A stretch of 64,000 nucleotides of DNA from Providencia hangzhouensis. Lineage in GTDB: Bacteria; Pseudomonadota; Gammaproteobacteria; Enterobacterales; Enterobacteriaceae. Shown one piece after another: positions 24,184 through 31,472 of the stretch; position 1 is the first letter of the stretch, and every line of letters begins with the position of its first letter. The notes beneath the pieces were generated by a model that saw only the letters and a program-made list of their open reading frames with translations, was not told the DNA's origin and did not search any database. Where the stretch lies: positions 2,170,001 to 2,234,000 of the forward strand of contig NZ_CP135052.1 in NCBI RefSeq assembly GCF_029193595.2. Direction: 5' to 3'. The position numbers and the translations under genes are program-made.

Positions 24184-25964
24184 GTTATTTCGGACTAAAT
24201 AAAGTAACATCGAATCAACAGTTAGATGATGCAGTAAGAAGCCCTTCAATAGATGATTCGGCAGGTTTTTTTGATGGTGCTTTTACATCTATATATACGG
24301 GATTGTATTCGGGTTTAATAGCTAAGCCTGAGCAGGCGTTATGGGGGATCATGGATACTGTCGTTTCCCCTATAGCCAGAGAGGTAAATGAACAATTTGA
24401 TATCAATGATACTTCTGAGCAGTTTATACAGGAGCAAAGAAAAAATGCTGAGAAGCAGGTTAGGAGCCTAACACCTGATAGGGCAACAACTGGAACAGCA
24501 GGGCAAGTTATGTTTAGCCTATTTGATATAGGGGGTGAGGCTTTAACAGGTGCCTTAGTGGGTGGCCCATTAGGTGGAGCAATGCTAGTTGGTGGGGTTC
24601 AAGGTTTTTCTGATTATGAGAAGCTTAGGGCTGATGGTGTTGATAAAAACACCGCAATTAACAAAGCTACAGGTGAGGGGCTATTTGCTGGCTTGGGCGT
24701 ATTAACTCCAATGACGTTAGGTTTTAAAGGTGGTGGTATTTTAGCTGAAAGCATAGGCGCTCAGTTAACTGCAAGGGGTGGAACCATTTCATCATTAGCA
24801 GGTACAGCATCAAGAGCCACTCCAGATATTGTATACGCATCAGGCTCTAATATTGCCATGGGAATGGCGCAGCGTGGCTTTGCCTCACAGATATTAAAAG
24901 AGCGCGGTTATAATCAATTGGCATCACAGTATGATGTTTATGATAAGCAGGCAATTGCCATTGATGGAGTTCTCGGTGTTGCTTTTGGCGGCTTAGGCAG
25001 GTATATAAATAGCCGTGGCGAAAATGTACCGTTACCTGAGTTTGATACTCCCCATGTAGATGCCGCTTTAACAGCTAATCAGCAATTACATTTAGAAGCT
25101 GATCTCCCCCCTGGTATTCCAATCAATGCCATGTCGCTAGATGGTCATTTAGCAGCAATGAATAAGGCGATGAATGACTTGTCTCAAGGAAACCCTGTTG
25201 ACATTGGTAGCATTTTAGACGGTGCAGAATTTCTTGTTCATAGGCCGCGCTCTTTAATCGATACGTCTATACGTGAAGCAGTAGGCATTATTGATGAAGG
25301 TTCATCTTTATCACTAGCCAAAAATACTGAATTGAACGAGTTGGCCAGTCAGTTACTTAATCGCGGTGAGCGTGAAAATCTAACTAGTTCAATTCATGAT
25401 TTAAATTATCGAATTGATGAAAAAACCAGTGAGATTAATTCGTTAGCAAATACAGAACCTAAAGGAAGCGGCAAGCAATTATCTAATGCTAGAAAAAATA
25501 AACTGGCTGAGTTACGCAGATTAGACAATGAATTAACTAATCTAAAGAATGAGTTAAAGGTAAAGCAAGGTGCTATATCTGATAGCTTATCTGGTGGGCG
25601 TTTTTATGAAGCTAAAGCTGAATTATCAAGAAGGCAGTTAGCCGAAGAACAATCAGATAATGCACTAGTAAATTATTATGCAACACCAAAGCCTAGAAAT
25701 AAGGCTCAAATTTTATCTGATGAAGTCAATAAAACGGAATCAATGATCACTGGCAAGGCTGAGAATAGCGATATTGATTTCAAATCAGCCGAACTAGCTT
25801 TGAAAAATAACCCTAATTTAGAAATTGATTTTCTTGATGATTCTGGAAATGCATCAAAAGTTAAAGCTTCTGATTTATATAACGAAGCGGTTAGGCAGGC
25901 AGAAGAAGCCAAACATGATGCCAGTTTATTTGAAGTTGCTGTTAGTTGTTTTCTTAGAGGATAA
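24180..25964 (+). CDS. Ejection protein (internal virion protein)
   Basis: A 594-residue protein with hydrophobic glycine-rich stretches (about 115-150 and 205-280, e.g. IGGEALTGALVGGPLGGAML) that could insert in membranes, and a long coiled-coil-like C-terminal half (about 400-590, Glu/Lys/Asn/Leu rich). Together with its neighbours it probably forms the DNA ejection conduit across the periplasm. No enzymatic motif is visible. It is separated from the next gene by only 5 bp. Confidence 0.72.
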   Translation: MSYFGLNKVTSNQQLDDAVRSPSIDDSAGFFDGAFTSIYTGLYSGLIAKPEQALWGIMDTVVSPIAREVNEQFDINDTSEQFIQEQRKNAEKQVRSLTPDRATTGTAGQVMFSLFDIGGEALTGALVGGPLGGAMLVGGVQGFSDYEKLRADGVDKNTAINKATGEGLFAGLGVLTPMTLGFKGGGILAESIGAQLTARGGTISSLAGTASRATPDIVYASGSNIAMGMAQRGFASQILKERGYNQLASQYDVYDKQAIAIDGVLGVAFGGLGRYINSRGENVPLPEFDTPHVDAALTANQQLHLEADLPPGIPINAMSLDGHLAAMNKAMNDLSQGNPVDIGSILDGAEFLVHRPRSLIDTSIREAVGIIDEGSSLSLAKNTELNELASQLLNRGERENLTSSIHDLNYRIDEKTSEINSLANTEPKGSGKQLSNARKNKLAELRRLDNELTNLKNELKVKQGAISDSLSGGRFYEAKAELSRRQLAEEQSDNALVNYYATPKPRNKAQILSDEVNKTESMITGKAENSDIDFKSAELALKNNPNLEIDFLDDSGNASKVKASDLYNEAVRQAEEAKHDASLFEVAVSCFLRG

Positions 25965-25969
25965 AAATT

Positions 25970-28435
25970 ATGCGTACAGCCTGTATTGAAGCCATACAAA
26001 ATGCATCAAAACGTCAATTAACAGCAAGAGAAGTGCAAAATATAGAGGACAGGATTATTAGTAGCATGAGAAATTTAGCTAGAAACGATCCTGCCTCATG
26101 GCGTCTATTAAGTGAATCTGAGCGTTTACAAAGAGCAGGGCAGATGGCGGCCTCTGAACTGCAACGAGAAGCAGATCTAAAACAACGTAGAGTAGCTTTG
26201 ACAATAGCAGCTAGGCAACGGCTTGATGAGCATATTAATAATTTCCAAGGTAGTAAGTTAGAAGCGTTAAATAGAACCATAGCCTTTAGCGCTGATGGTA
26301 AAAGTAATTTTATGTCTGTGGAAACAAGAGCTAAGGCAACTATTAATTATGCGTTAAGCCAATTACAGGAAGCGTTCGAAGCGGTTGACCCAAAATTCTT
26401 TCAGTTGTTTGAAGATCAGAACGGTGTTCGTGATTTGATTTATGAAATGAAGGGGCAGGACACAAGGAATGTAAGAGCTAAAAAAGGTGCTGCAGCATGG
26501 CATAATGTAACAAGCATGCTTAGAAATAGTTTCAATCGTGCTGGTGGTGATATAGGCCACCTTGAAGATTGGGGGTTGCCTCAAAGCCACTCTATGCAAC
26601 GCGTAGGAAAAGTTACGCAAGATAAATGGGTGTCAGATGTTATAGGTAAACTAGACCGCAATAAATACATAAAGGAAGATGGTTCCGTTATGAATGATGC
26701 AGAATTAAAACAATTTTTAGATTCTGCTTATGAGACCATTGCTACTGGTGGGTTAAACAAAATTAATGATCGTCCTATTGGTGTTTCAGGAATGAGAGCG
26801 AATAGGGGAAATGCTTCAAGGCAAATACACTTTAAAGATGCTGGATCATATTTAGAGTACCAGCAGCTTTATGGCGAAAAGTCTCTTTGGGATATTATGG
26901 TAGGGCATATTGAAGGGATCAGTAAAGATATTGGGCTTATAGAAACTTATGGTCCAAATCCTGATCATGTTTTCCAAAGTTTATTGAATGAAGTAACTGA
27001 AATTGAAGTCAAAGGAACACCATCTAAAGCGGGTAAACTAAAGCGCTTAAGAGATGGCACTGAAAATTTATATAACTTTATATCAGGTAAAACAACACCA
27101 GTTGCTAATGTTCATATAGCTAAATTTTTCGATGACTTAAGAAATATATTAATCGCTAGTCGGTTAGGTTCTGCTTTGCTGTCTTCATTTTCTGACTTAG
27201 GCACTATGTATTTAACTGCCAAGGTTAATAACTTACCTTCCGCACAATTATTGAAGAACCAATTAGCTGCATTAAACCCGGCAAATAAAGATGAATTAAG
27301 GCTAGCGCGTAGAGCTGGTTTATCTATGGAGACATTACTAGGAAGTATTAACCGTTGGGCTAATGATAACATGGGGCCTTCTTTCGCCCGTTGGTCAGCA
27401 AATGCGGTAATGCGTGCTAGTGGTTTAAGTGCATGGTCTGATGCTCATAAGCGTGCATTCGGCGTTACCATGATGGGAAGTATTGGTGATGTAGTAAACC
27501 GACATGCAGATATAAAAAGCATTGGCGAGCATGATTTAGCGATCATGAAAAGTAAAGGTATTACAGAAACTGATTGGACTATATGGAGATTGGCTGAGCA
27601 AGAAGATTGGGGTAATGGCAATAATACAATGCTGACACCTGAGAGTACTATGCATATTCCAAATGAACGATTAATTGAGTTCGGCAACCCTGAACGTGTC
27701 AAATTTGAGGCAGCTAGAAAATTATTAGGCGCTGTTACAGAAGAAGTTGACATGGCTGTTATATCACCCGGGGCAAGAGAAAGAATGATGATCGGTGCTG
27801 GTTTGCAGCGAGGTGACTGGAAAGGTGAGCTAGTAAGAAGCGTTTTTTTATTTAAGTCCTTCCCTATTTCTGTTGTTATGCGACATTGGAAAAGAGCTTT
27901 AGGTATGCAATCAGCTGGTGGTAGAGTTGCATACCTTGCCGCATTTATAGCGGGGACTACAGTATTAGGTGCTATATCTCAACAAATAAATGACATTTCG
28001 TCAGGTAGAAACCCCAAAGATATGGCGGATGAAAACTGGCACAAGTTTTGGCTTAATGCTCTACTTAAAGGCGGAGGGCTAGGCTTGTATGGTGATTTCT
28101 TATTATCAGATCATACCAAGTATGGCTCGGATGCATTTGCTTCTTTATTGGGGCCTGTTGCTGGTGTAGTCGATGACGCAATTAAATTAGCGCAAGGAAT
28201 ACCATTAAATGCAGTCGAAGGAAAGCCAGAGCAAACAGGTGGGGATACTGTGAAATTTATTAAAGGCTTAATACCCGGTCAAAACCTATGGTATACAAAA
28301 GCAGCATTGGATCATATGGTATTTAACCAACTGCAGGAATACTTTTCACCGGGCTATTTACGTAGAATGGAAAAGCGTTCGAAGAAAGAGTTTAATCAAA
28401 CGTACTGGTGGCGACCTCAGGATATGACTCCTTAA
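25970..28435 (+). CDS. Large ejection protein (internal virion protein)
   Basis: An 821-residue, mainly helical protein without recognisable catalytic motif, last of the three large ejection proteins. Its ATG has AGAGGATAAAAATT upstream, so it is an independent gene and not a frameshifted end of the previous one. The middle contains a possible membrane-active segment (IASRLGSALLSSFSDLGTMY) and the C-terminal third a second (AAFIAGTTVLGAISQQI). Function is inferred from position at the end of the virion block. Confidence 0.72.
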   Translation: MRTACIEAIQNASKRQLTAREVQNIEDRIISSMRNLARNDPASWRLLSESERLQRAGQMAASELQREADLKQRRVALTIAARQRLDEHINNFQGSKLEALNRTIAFSADGKSNFMSVETRAKATINYALSQLQEAFEAVDPKFFQLFEDQNGVRDLIYEMKGQDTRNVRAKKGAAAWHNVTSMLRNSFNRAGGDIGHLEDWGLPQSHSMQRVGKVTQDKWVSDVIGKLDRNKYIKEDGSVMNDAELKQFLDSAYETIATGGLNKINDRPIGVSGMRANRGNASRQIHFKDAGSYLEYQQLYGEKSLWDIMVGHIEGISKDIGLIETYGPNPDHVFQSLLNEVTEIEVKGTPSKAGKLKRLRDGTENLYNFISGKTTPVANVHIAKFFDDLRNILIASRLGSALLSSFSDLGTMYLTAKVNNLPSAQLLKNQLAALNPANKDELRLARRAGLSMETLLGSINRWANDNMGPSFARWSANAVMRASGLSAWSDAHKRAFGVTMMGSIGDVVNRHADIKSIGEHDLAIMKSKGITETDWTIWRLAEQEDWGNGNNTMLTPESTMHIPNERLIEFGNPERVKFEAARKLLGAVTEEVDMAVISPGARERMMIGAGLQRGDWKGELVRSVFLFKSFPISVVMRHWKRALGMQSAGGRVAYLAAFIAGTTVLGAISQQINDISSGRNPKDMADENWHKFWLNALLKGGGLGLYGDFLLSDHTKYGSDAFASLLGPVAGVVDDAIKLAQGIPLNAVEGKPEQTGGDTVKFIKGLIPGQNLWYTKAALDHMVFNQLQEYFSPGYLRRMEKRSKKEFNQTYWWRPQDMTP

Positions 28436-28445
28436 AGGTGATAAT

Positions 28446-28760
28446 ATGTACTCATTAGAATTTATAATTTCATGGATAAAAGGTATGGGAATTCTTCGTA
28501 TTATATTAACTTTAGCTAACGTATCAATTGCTTTTTTATGTTTTTACTTGCTGATAGATATAGGTTTTTTTACATATAAATATTATAACCAAGAGAAGGC
28601 ATTCATATGCATTACGCTATTTTTTATATCGGCGTTGAATTTATTTTATGTAATAAAAACAAAAAATAATTTTAGTGAAAGTAAATCATCGCTAATTTCT
28701 CTATGGTTAAAAAGAAAGCGATTAGAAAACGAAGCCAAAATAAAAGAACTAGAAAAGTGA
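28446..28760 (+). CDS. Small two-pass membrane protein, candidate moron
   Basis: A 104-residue protein with two or three predicted membrane segments (about 15-35, 37-47 and 50-68) and a charged C-terminal helix (KRKRLENEAKIKELEK). It is much more AT-rich than the virion genes before it and stands just after the late block and before the antirepressor. Its location and topology suggest a superinfection exclusion or conversion gene, but this is inference only. A terminator hairpin follows. Confidence 0.55.
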   Translation: MYSLEFIISWIKGMGILRIILTLANVSIAFLCFYLLIDIGFFTYKYYNQEKAFICITLFFISALNLFYVIKTKNNFSESKSSLISLWLKRKRLENEAKIKELEK

Positions 28761-28763
28761 TAC

Positions 28764-28786
28764 AAAAAGCCCCTAGCAAGGGGCTT
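28764..28786 (-). terminator. Terminator of the antirepressor transcript
   Basis: An 8-bp stem AAGCCCCT/AGGGGCTT (28767-28774, 28779-28786) with a four-base loop. On the minus strand it runs into TTTTTG, directly after the antirepressor stop; on the plus strand the tail is poor. It separates the convergent membrane-protein and antirepressor genes. Confidence 0.78.
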
Positions 28787-28793
28787 CGTTATA

Positions 28794-29579
28794 TTAAAAT
28801 ACTGGTTTTGACTGAGTTAAAATATAGTCAGCGTGTGCCTCAATACTGGCCAGTCGCTTTTGACATTCACGAATAGTGTGAGCCATTACCTCAACTTCAC
28901 GGAACGCGCCAGAAACAGCGTGGCCATTTTCAGCGAGTTCGATTAGTAACGCATATATCTGTAGTTTCTTAGATACGTTATTGTAGGAGTCACTTGTTAA
29001 TATTGGCAGCATGTCTGAAGGCATAACGTTTTCATTTGTGTAATGGTACTGATGCTTCCTCATTGCACTCATGATCATTGGTATGCACTTCTCAGCAATT
29101 TCATTAGCAGCGTTTGCCTCGGCATTTTTTTTGCTGCGTATTGCATCCCTTGCGCCTAGTGTTGTTTCTACACCAGTGCCAACTAAATCAGCTAGCGTAG
29201 CGTTATCACTTTTAGGGTCATACTTACCCGTTTTGCGAATAGATGGAAGTATTTCATTGGTTACCCATTTTCTAAAGCGGTAGGGTAGTGAACCTTTAGT
29301 CACAGCATCACGGCAACGAAGGATTAAAGTATATAAGCCTGATTCAGATATAAGTTTAACTTTTCTATTTTGTTTCACTGAGTTAGAGCTGGTGTAAGTT
29401 AAGCTTACGTCAGCTATTTCATCATCATCTAGGGCTTTTAGTGCCATTCTTGAATTGGTTAATCGGAGGGTGTCGCAAATATCTTTAGCAATGAACCAAG
29501 GTTCACCTTTAATAGATACAGCTCTAACTTGTGTGGATGCTTCGAAATTAAATGATAACGGGCTTAATTGATTTGTCAT
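28794..29579 (-). CDS. BRO-N-type phage antirepressor
   Basis: A 261-residue protein. Residues 1-115 form a BRO-N domain (VRAVSIKGEPWFIAKDICDTL, a stretch ending VKLISESGLYTLILRCRDA, RFRKWVTNEILPSIRKTGKY); the C-terminal half is a Lys/Glu-rich helical domain that differs among phages. Antirepressors of this class bind and inactivate the prophage repressor. The ATG at 29579 has GGTGA upstream, overlaps the Icd/Ash-like leader ORF, and is likely coupled to its translation. Position between ejection genes and tailspike equals that of P22 ant. The repressor here lacks an autocleavage domain, so this protein may be the main induction route. Confidence 0.85.
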   Translation of the reverse strand: MTNQLSPLSFNFEASTQVRAVSIKGEPWFIAKDICDTLRLTNSRMALKALDDDEIADVSLTYTSSNSVKQNRKVKLISESGLYTLILRCRDAVTKGSLPYRFRKWVTNEILPSIRKTGKYDPKSDNATLADLVGTGVETTLGARDAIRSKKNAEANAANEIAEKCIPMIMSAMRKHQYHYTNENVMPSDMLPILTSDSYNNVSKKLQIYALLIELAENGHAVSGAFREVEVMAHTIRECQKRLASIEAHADYILTQSKPVF

Positions 29580-29670
29580 GATGTTCACCATAGTAGGTTA
29601 GGTTAACACCACCGCAGAGACCAATCTGTTGGGTGGTGAACTGTACGAGGTTGGTCTTACCGGACATCAT
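29548..29670 (-). CDS. Icd/Ash-like leader ORF overlapping the antirepressor start
   Basis: A 40-residue frame starting at ATGATG (29670) and ending 32 bases inside the antirepressor gene in another frame. The product (MMSGKTNLVQFTTQQIGLCG and on) recalls the small Ash/Icd leader peptides encoded before ant in P1-like control regions. Its start codon region lies within the block complementary to the C4-like RNA, so pairing would hide it and, by coupling, the antirepressor start. Assignment rests on arrangement; the peptide itself may be unimportant or mildly toxic. Confidence 0.5.
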   Translation of the reverse strand: MMSGKTNLVQFTTQQIGLCGGVNLTYYGEHHDKSIKPVII

Positions 29671-29717
29671 GACGCATTAACCGGCGCATCTTTCGATGCC
29701 CCCGTACAGCCCACCAT
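29667..29717 (-). CDS. Short leader peptide upstream of the Icd/Ash-like ORF
   Basis: A 16-residue frame (MVGCTGASKDAPVNAS) whose stop overlaps the ATG of the next leader ORF. Sequence and place resemble the start of Ash-family leader peptides. It suggests a relay of coupled translation toward ant. Too short to be certain that it is expressed. Confidence 0.35.
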   Translation of the reverse strand: MVGCTGASKDAPVNAS

Positions 29718-29740
29718 TGAATAGATGTGACTGTACAAAC

Positions 29741-29818
29741 AAAAAAACCGCAATCGCGGTATGTGCGACAAGATGTTTTAAGCAGGAGACCAATCCCGAC
29801 ACCAGATTTTGCTGGTGT
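29741..29818 (-). ncRNA. C4-like antisense RNA controlling the antirepressor
   Basis: Minus-strand segment of about 78 bases that opens with a perfect hairpin (ACACCAG/CTGGTGT, six-base loop) and closes with terminator stem ACCGC/GCGGT and seven Ts. Between them are two blocks complementary to the downstream leader: 29787-29793 pairs with 29651-29657 (7 of 7) and 29764-29776 pairs with 29664-29676 (11 of 13), in the antiparallel order needed for one duplex. The target covers the start of the Icd/Ash-like ORF. This is the layout of the P1/P7 C4 RNA. No expression evidence. Confidence 0.68.
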
Positions 29819-29824
29819 ATATTC

Positions 29825-29869
29825 ACTATGGCGCAAAATTTAGAAGATGTAAATTACCAAATTGTTTAT
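29825..29869 (-). promoter_or_regulatory. Promoter of the C4-like RNA and antirepressor operon, with operator
   Basis: On the minus strand TTTACA (29853-29848), 17 bp, CATAGT (29830-29825); the predicted start falls at the first hairpin of the C4-like RNA near 29818. Immediately upstream, 29853-29869 reads ATTACCAA-A-TTGTTTAT, six of eight plus eight of eight matches to the phage palindrome, and abuts the -35. A second half-site with the 11-mer lies at 29891-29903 in the opposite direction. Confidence 0.5.
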
Positions 29870-29972
29870 GTATTATCAATTAATAAATATAAAAGATAAA
29901 CAAATTTGGAGTTTCGTTTTAGTTAAGTAATGTTTATTATCAAAAAATAATAAATGCAAACAAGGAGTAGTT

Positions 29973-31019
29973 ATGAGTAGTGATGAAGAAGGCAAAGGGC
30001 GAATAGCTCTAATGAGGAGAATAGGAACTAAAATCGTTATAGAAGCAGCTAAAAAGGTTACAGGGTATGAAATTTTAGAGGATATATACGATACAGTAGC
30101 TGATGAGTTTAGAGACATTTATCAAGGAATAAAACGAGATAAAATCTACAATTTTTACATGGGAATAGAAGAGCTTAGCGAAGATAAAATTGTACTAAGT
30201 TCAGATAATTTTGCATTTTTAATTCAAAAGTTAATGGAAGATGACGAGGTTGGAAAGGCTAAAATATATTCAAGACTTGTGGTTAATATCTCAAATAGCA
30301 ATTATGAAGAGGAAGATAGGATAAATTTTATATCTATTCTTAGTAAGTTATCAAGCTATGAGTTAGAACTTGCTAGAAAATATTATATTTATGGTAATTA
30401 TGACTTGGTTGGGTATGAATATAGACATAACCAATTGGAAACTTTACATGAGCCCATTGACGGCCAATTATTACGATATACAAATGGTCTAGTTTTCAAT
30501 GGGTTAATTTATAATTCTAATGATAGAGCATCTAAAAAAGGCTATTACATTAACACTGATACCCTTAATCAGTTTGTACGATTAATTTTTGATGAAAGTG
30601 AACTGAAAGCAGAATCCATCGATGAGGTGGAAAAAGAAAGGTATGATATTTTAGCTGAAGAAGACCGGCTCATTAGAGGGGACAGAGGGGTTAGATTCAC
30701 GTCATTAATGAACGATAAAGGTCTAACTATAAAAATTGCGAGCAAAAAAAATATTAATGAGTATCTATACTATGCTGAACACTTCATAACTGGAATAGAT
30801 GAATTCGATAGTAATAGGAACATTCAGTATCATCGTCTGATGTTTTTTTATGATTATGATTCACTTAAGACTCATCGATCAACGGGAAAAATGGGAGTAT
30901 TAGCAGAAAACAAAATTGAGATTAAAAATATAAATGATAATAAACAAGTGATAAATTTTCTAACTAATTTTGCCAATAATATTATTGGAATGAAAAAATT
31001 GAAAGATAACCAGAAGTAA
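29973..31019 (+). CDS. Orphan AT-rich gene, candidate accessory/defence protein
   Basis: A 348-residue soluble protein, strongly AT-rich, with a good ribosome binding site (AAGGAGTAGTT before ATG). The N-terminal 60 residues are helical (IALMRRIGTKIVIEAAKKVTGYEIL), the middle carries charged helices, and the C-terminal part alternates strand and helix. No motif of a known nuclease, NTPase, protease or toxin is seen. It is a single-gene unit between the antirepressor control region and a leftward small gene, with its own terminator, typical of a moron carried by a lysogen. Function unknown. Confidence 0.6.
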   Translation: MSSDEEGKGRIALMRRIGTKIVIEAAKKVTGYEILEDIYDTVADEFRDIYQGIKRDKIYNFYMGIEELSEDKIVLSSDNFAFLIQKLMEDDEVGKAKIYSRLVVNISNSNYEEEDRINFISILSKLSSYELELARKYYIYGNYDLVGYEYRHNQLETLHEPIDGQLLRYTNGLVFNGLIYNSNDRASKKGYYINTDTLNQFVRLIFDESELKAESIDEVEKERYDILAEEDRLIRGDRGVRFTSLMNDKGLTIKIASKKNINEYLYYAEHFITGIDEFDSNRNIQYHRLMFFYDYDSLKTHRSTGKMGVLAENKIEIKNINDNKQVINFLTNFANNIIGMKKLKDNQK

Positions 31020-31033
31020 AGTTACAATCACCA

Positions 31034-31057
31034 AAAGCACCTATACGAAGGTGCTTT
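31034..31057. terminator. Terminator hairpin between convergent accessory genes
   Basis: A 9-bp stem AAAGCACCT/AGGTGCTTT (31034-31042, 31049-31057) with a six-base loop lies between the rightward 348-residue gene and the leftward 83-residue gene. Short T runs are present in both directions, so it may serve both. Confidence 0.7.
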
Positions 31058-31073
31058 AAATTACCTTAAACGA

Positions 31074-31325
31074 TTATTTGTTTAACTCATTTGCTATATA
31101 TTCAATATGCGTCTTGATGTTCTCTTTAACCTTCAAGCTCAGATTTATGTAATTCATCATTGCTGTAATTTCAATGAGTGCTGCGCTCACGTCACATCCT
31201 TCGCTATCCAGTTTTCTCAGTAGTTCTTCTACATTCGACTTACTCATCAACTCCTTTATTCCAGTTTCGGTATTAACTTTTTCTGCATAGTTATCGGGTG
31301 CTGGGAAATTAATTACATCTTTCAT
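31074..31325 (-). CDS. Small phage protein, unknown function
   Basis: An 83-residue acidic, helical protein beginning MKDVINFPAPDNYAEKVN with no recognisable domain. AGGTAGTTAAT precedes the ATG. It is leftward, facing the orphan 348-residue gene, and divergent from the tailspike gene. Upstream of it is a single half of a LexA box (31354-31363), not a full site. Possibly a small regulator or an antitoxin-like protein, but no partner toxin is adjacent. Confidence 0.55.
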   Translation of the reverse strand: MKDVINFPAPDNYAEKVNTETGIKELMSKSNVEELLRKLDSEGCDVSAALIEITAMMNYINLSLKVKENIKTHIEYIANELNK

Positions 31326-31472
31326 ATTAACTACCTATGTGATTTAAGGAGCTTATACAGTAACTGATAAATCATTACCTACGTTTATCTTTTTATGTTT
31401 AAAAGTAAACAATATTCCGTTAATGAATTTTAATGGCTATCATACACCAACGTAACCGAGTGGAGAATAGCC

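Noticed and set aside
25940..25990. The 594- and 821-residue ejection genes as one frameshifted gene
   Set aside because: The second gene has its own GAGG ribosome binding site and ATG, and the short gap is normal for this compact operon.
31350..31366. LexA box upstream of the 83-residue gene
   Set aside because: Only one half (CTGTATA) is present; the second ACAG half is missing.
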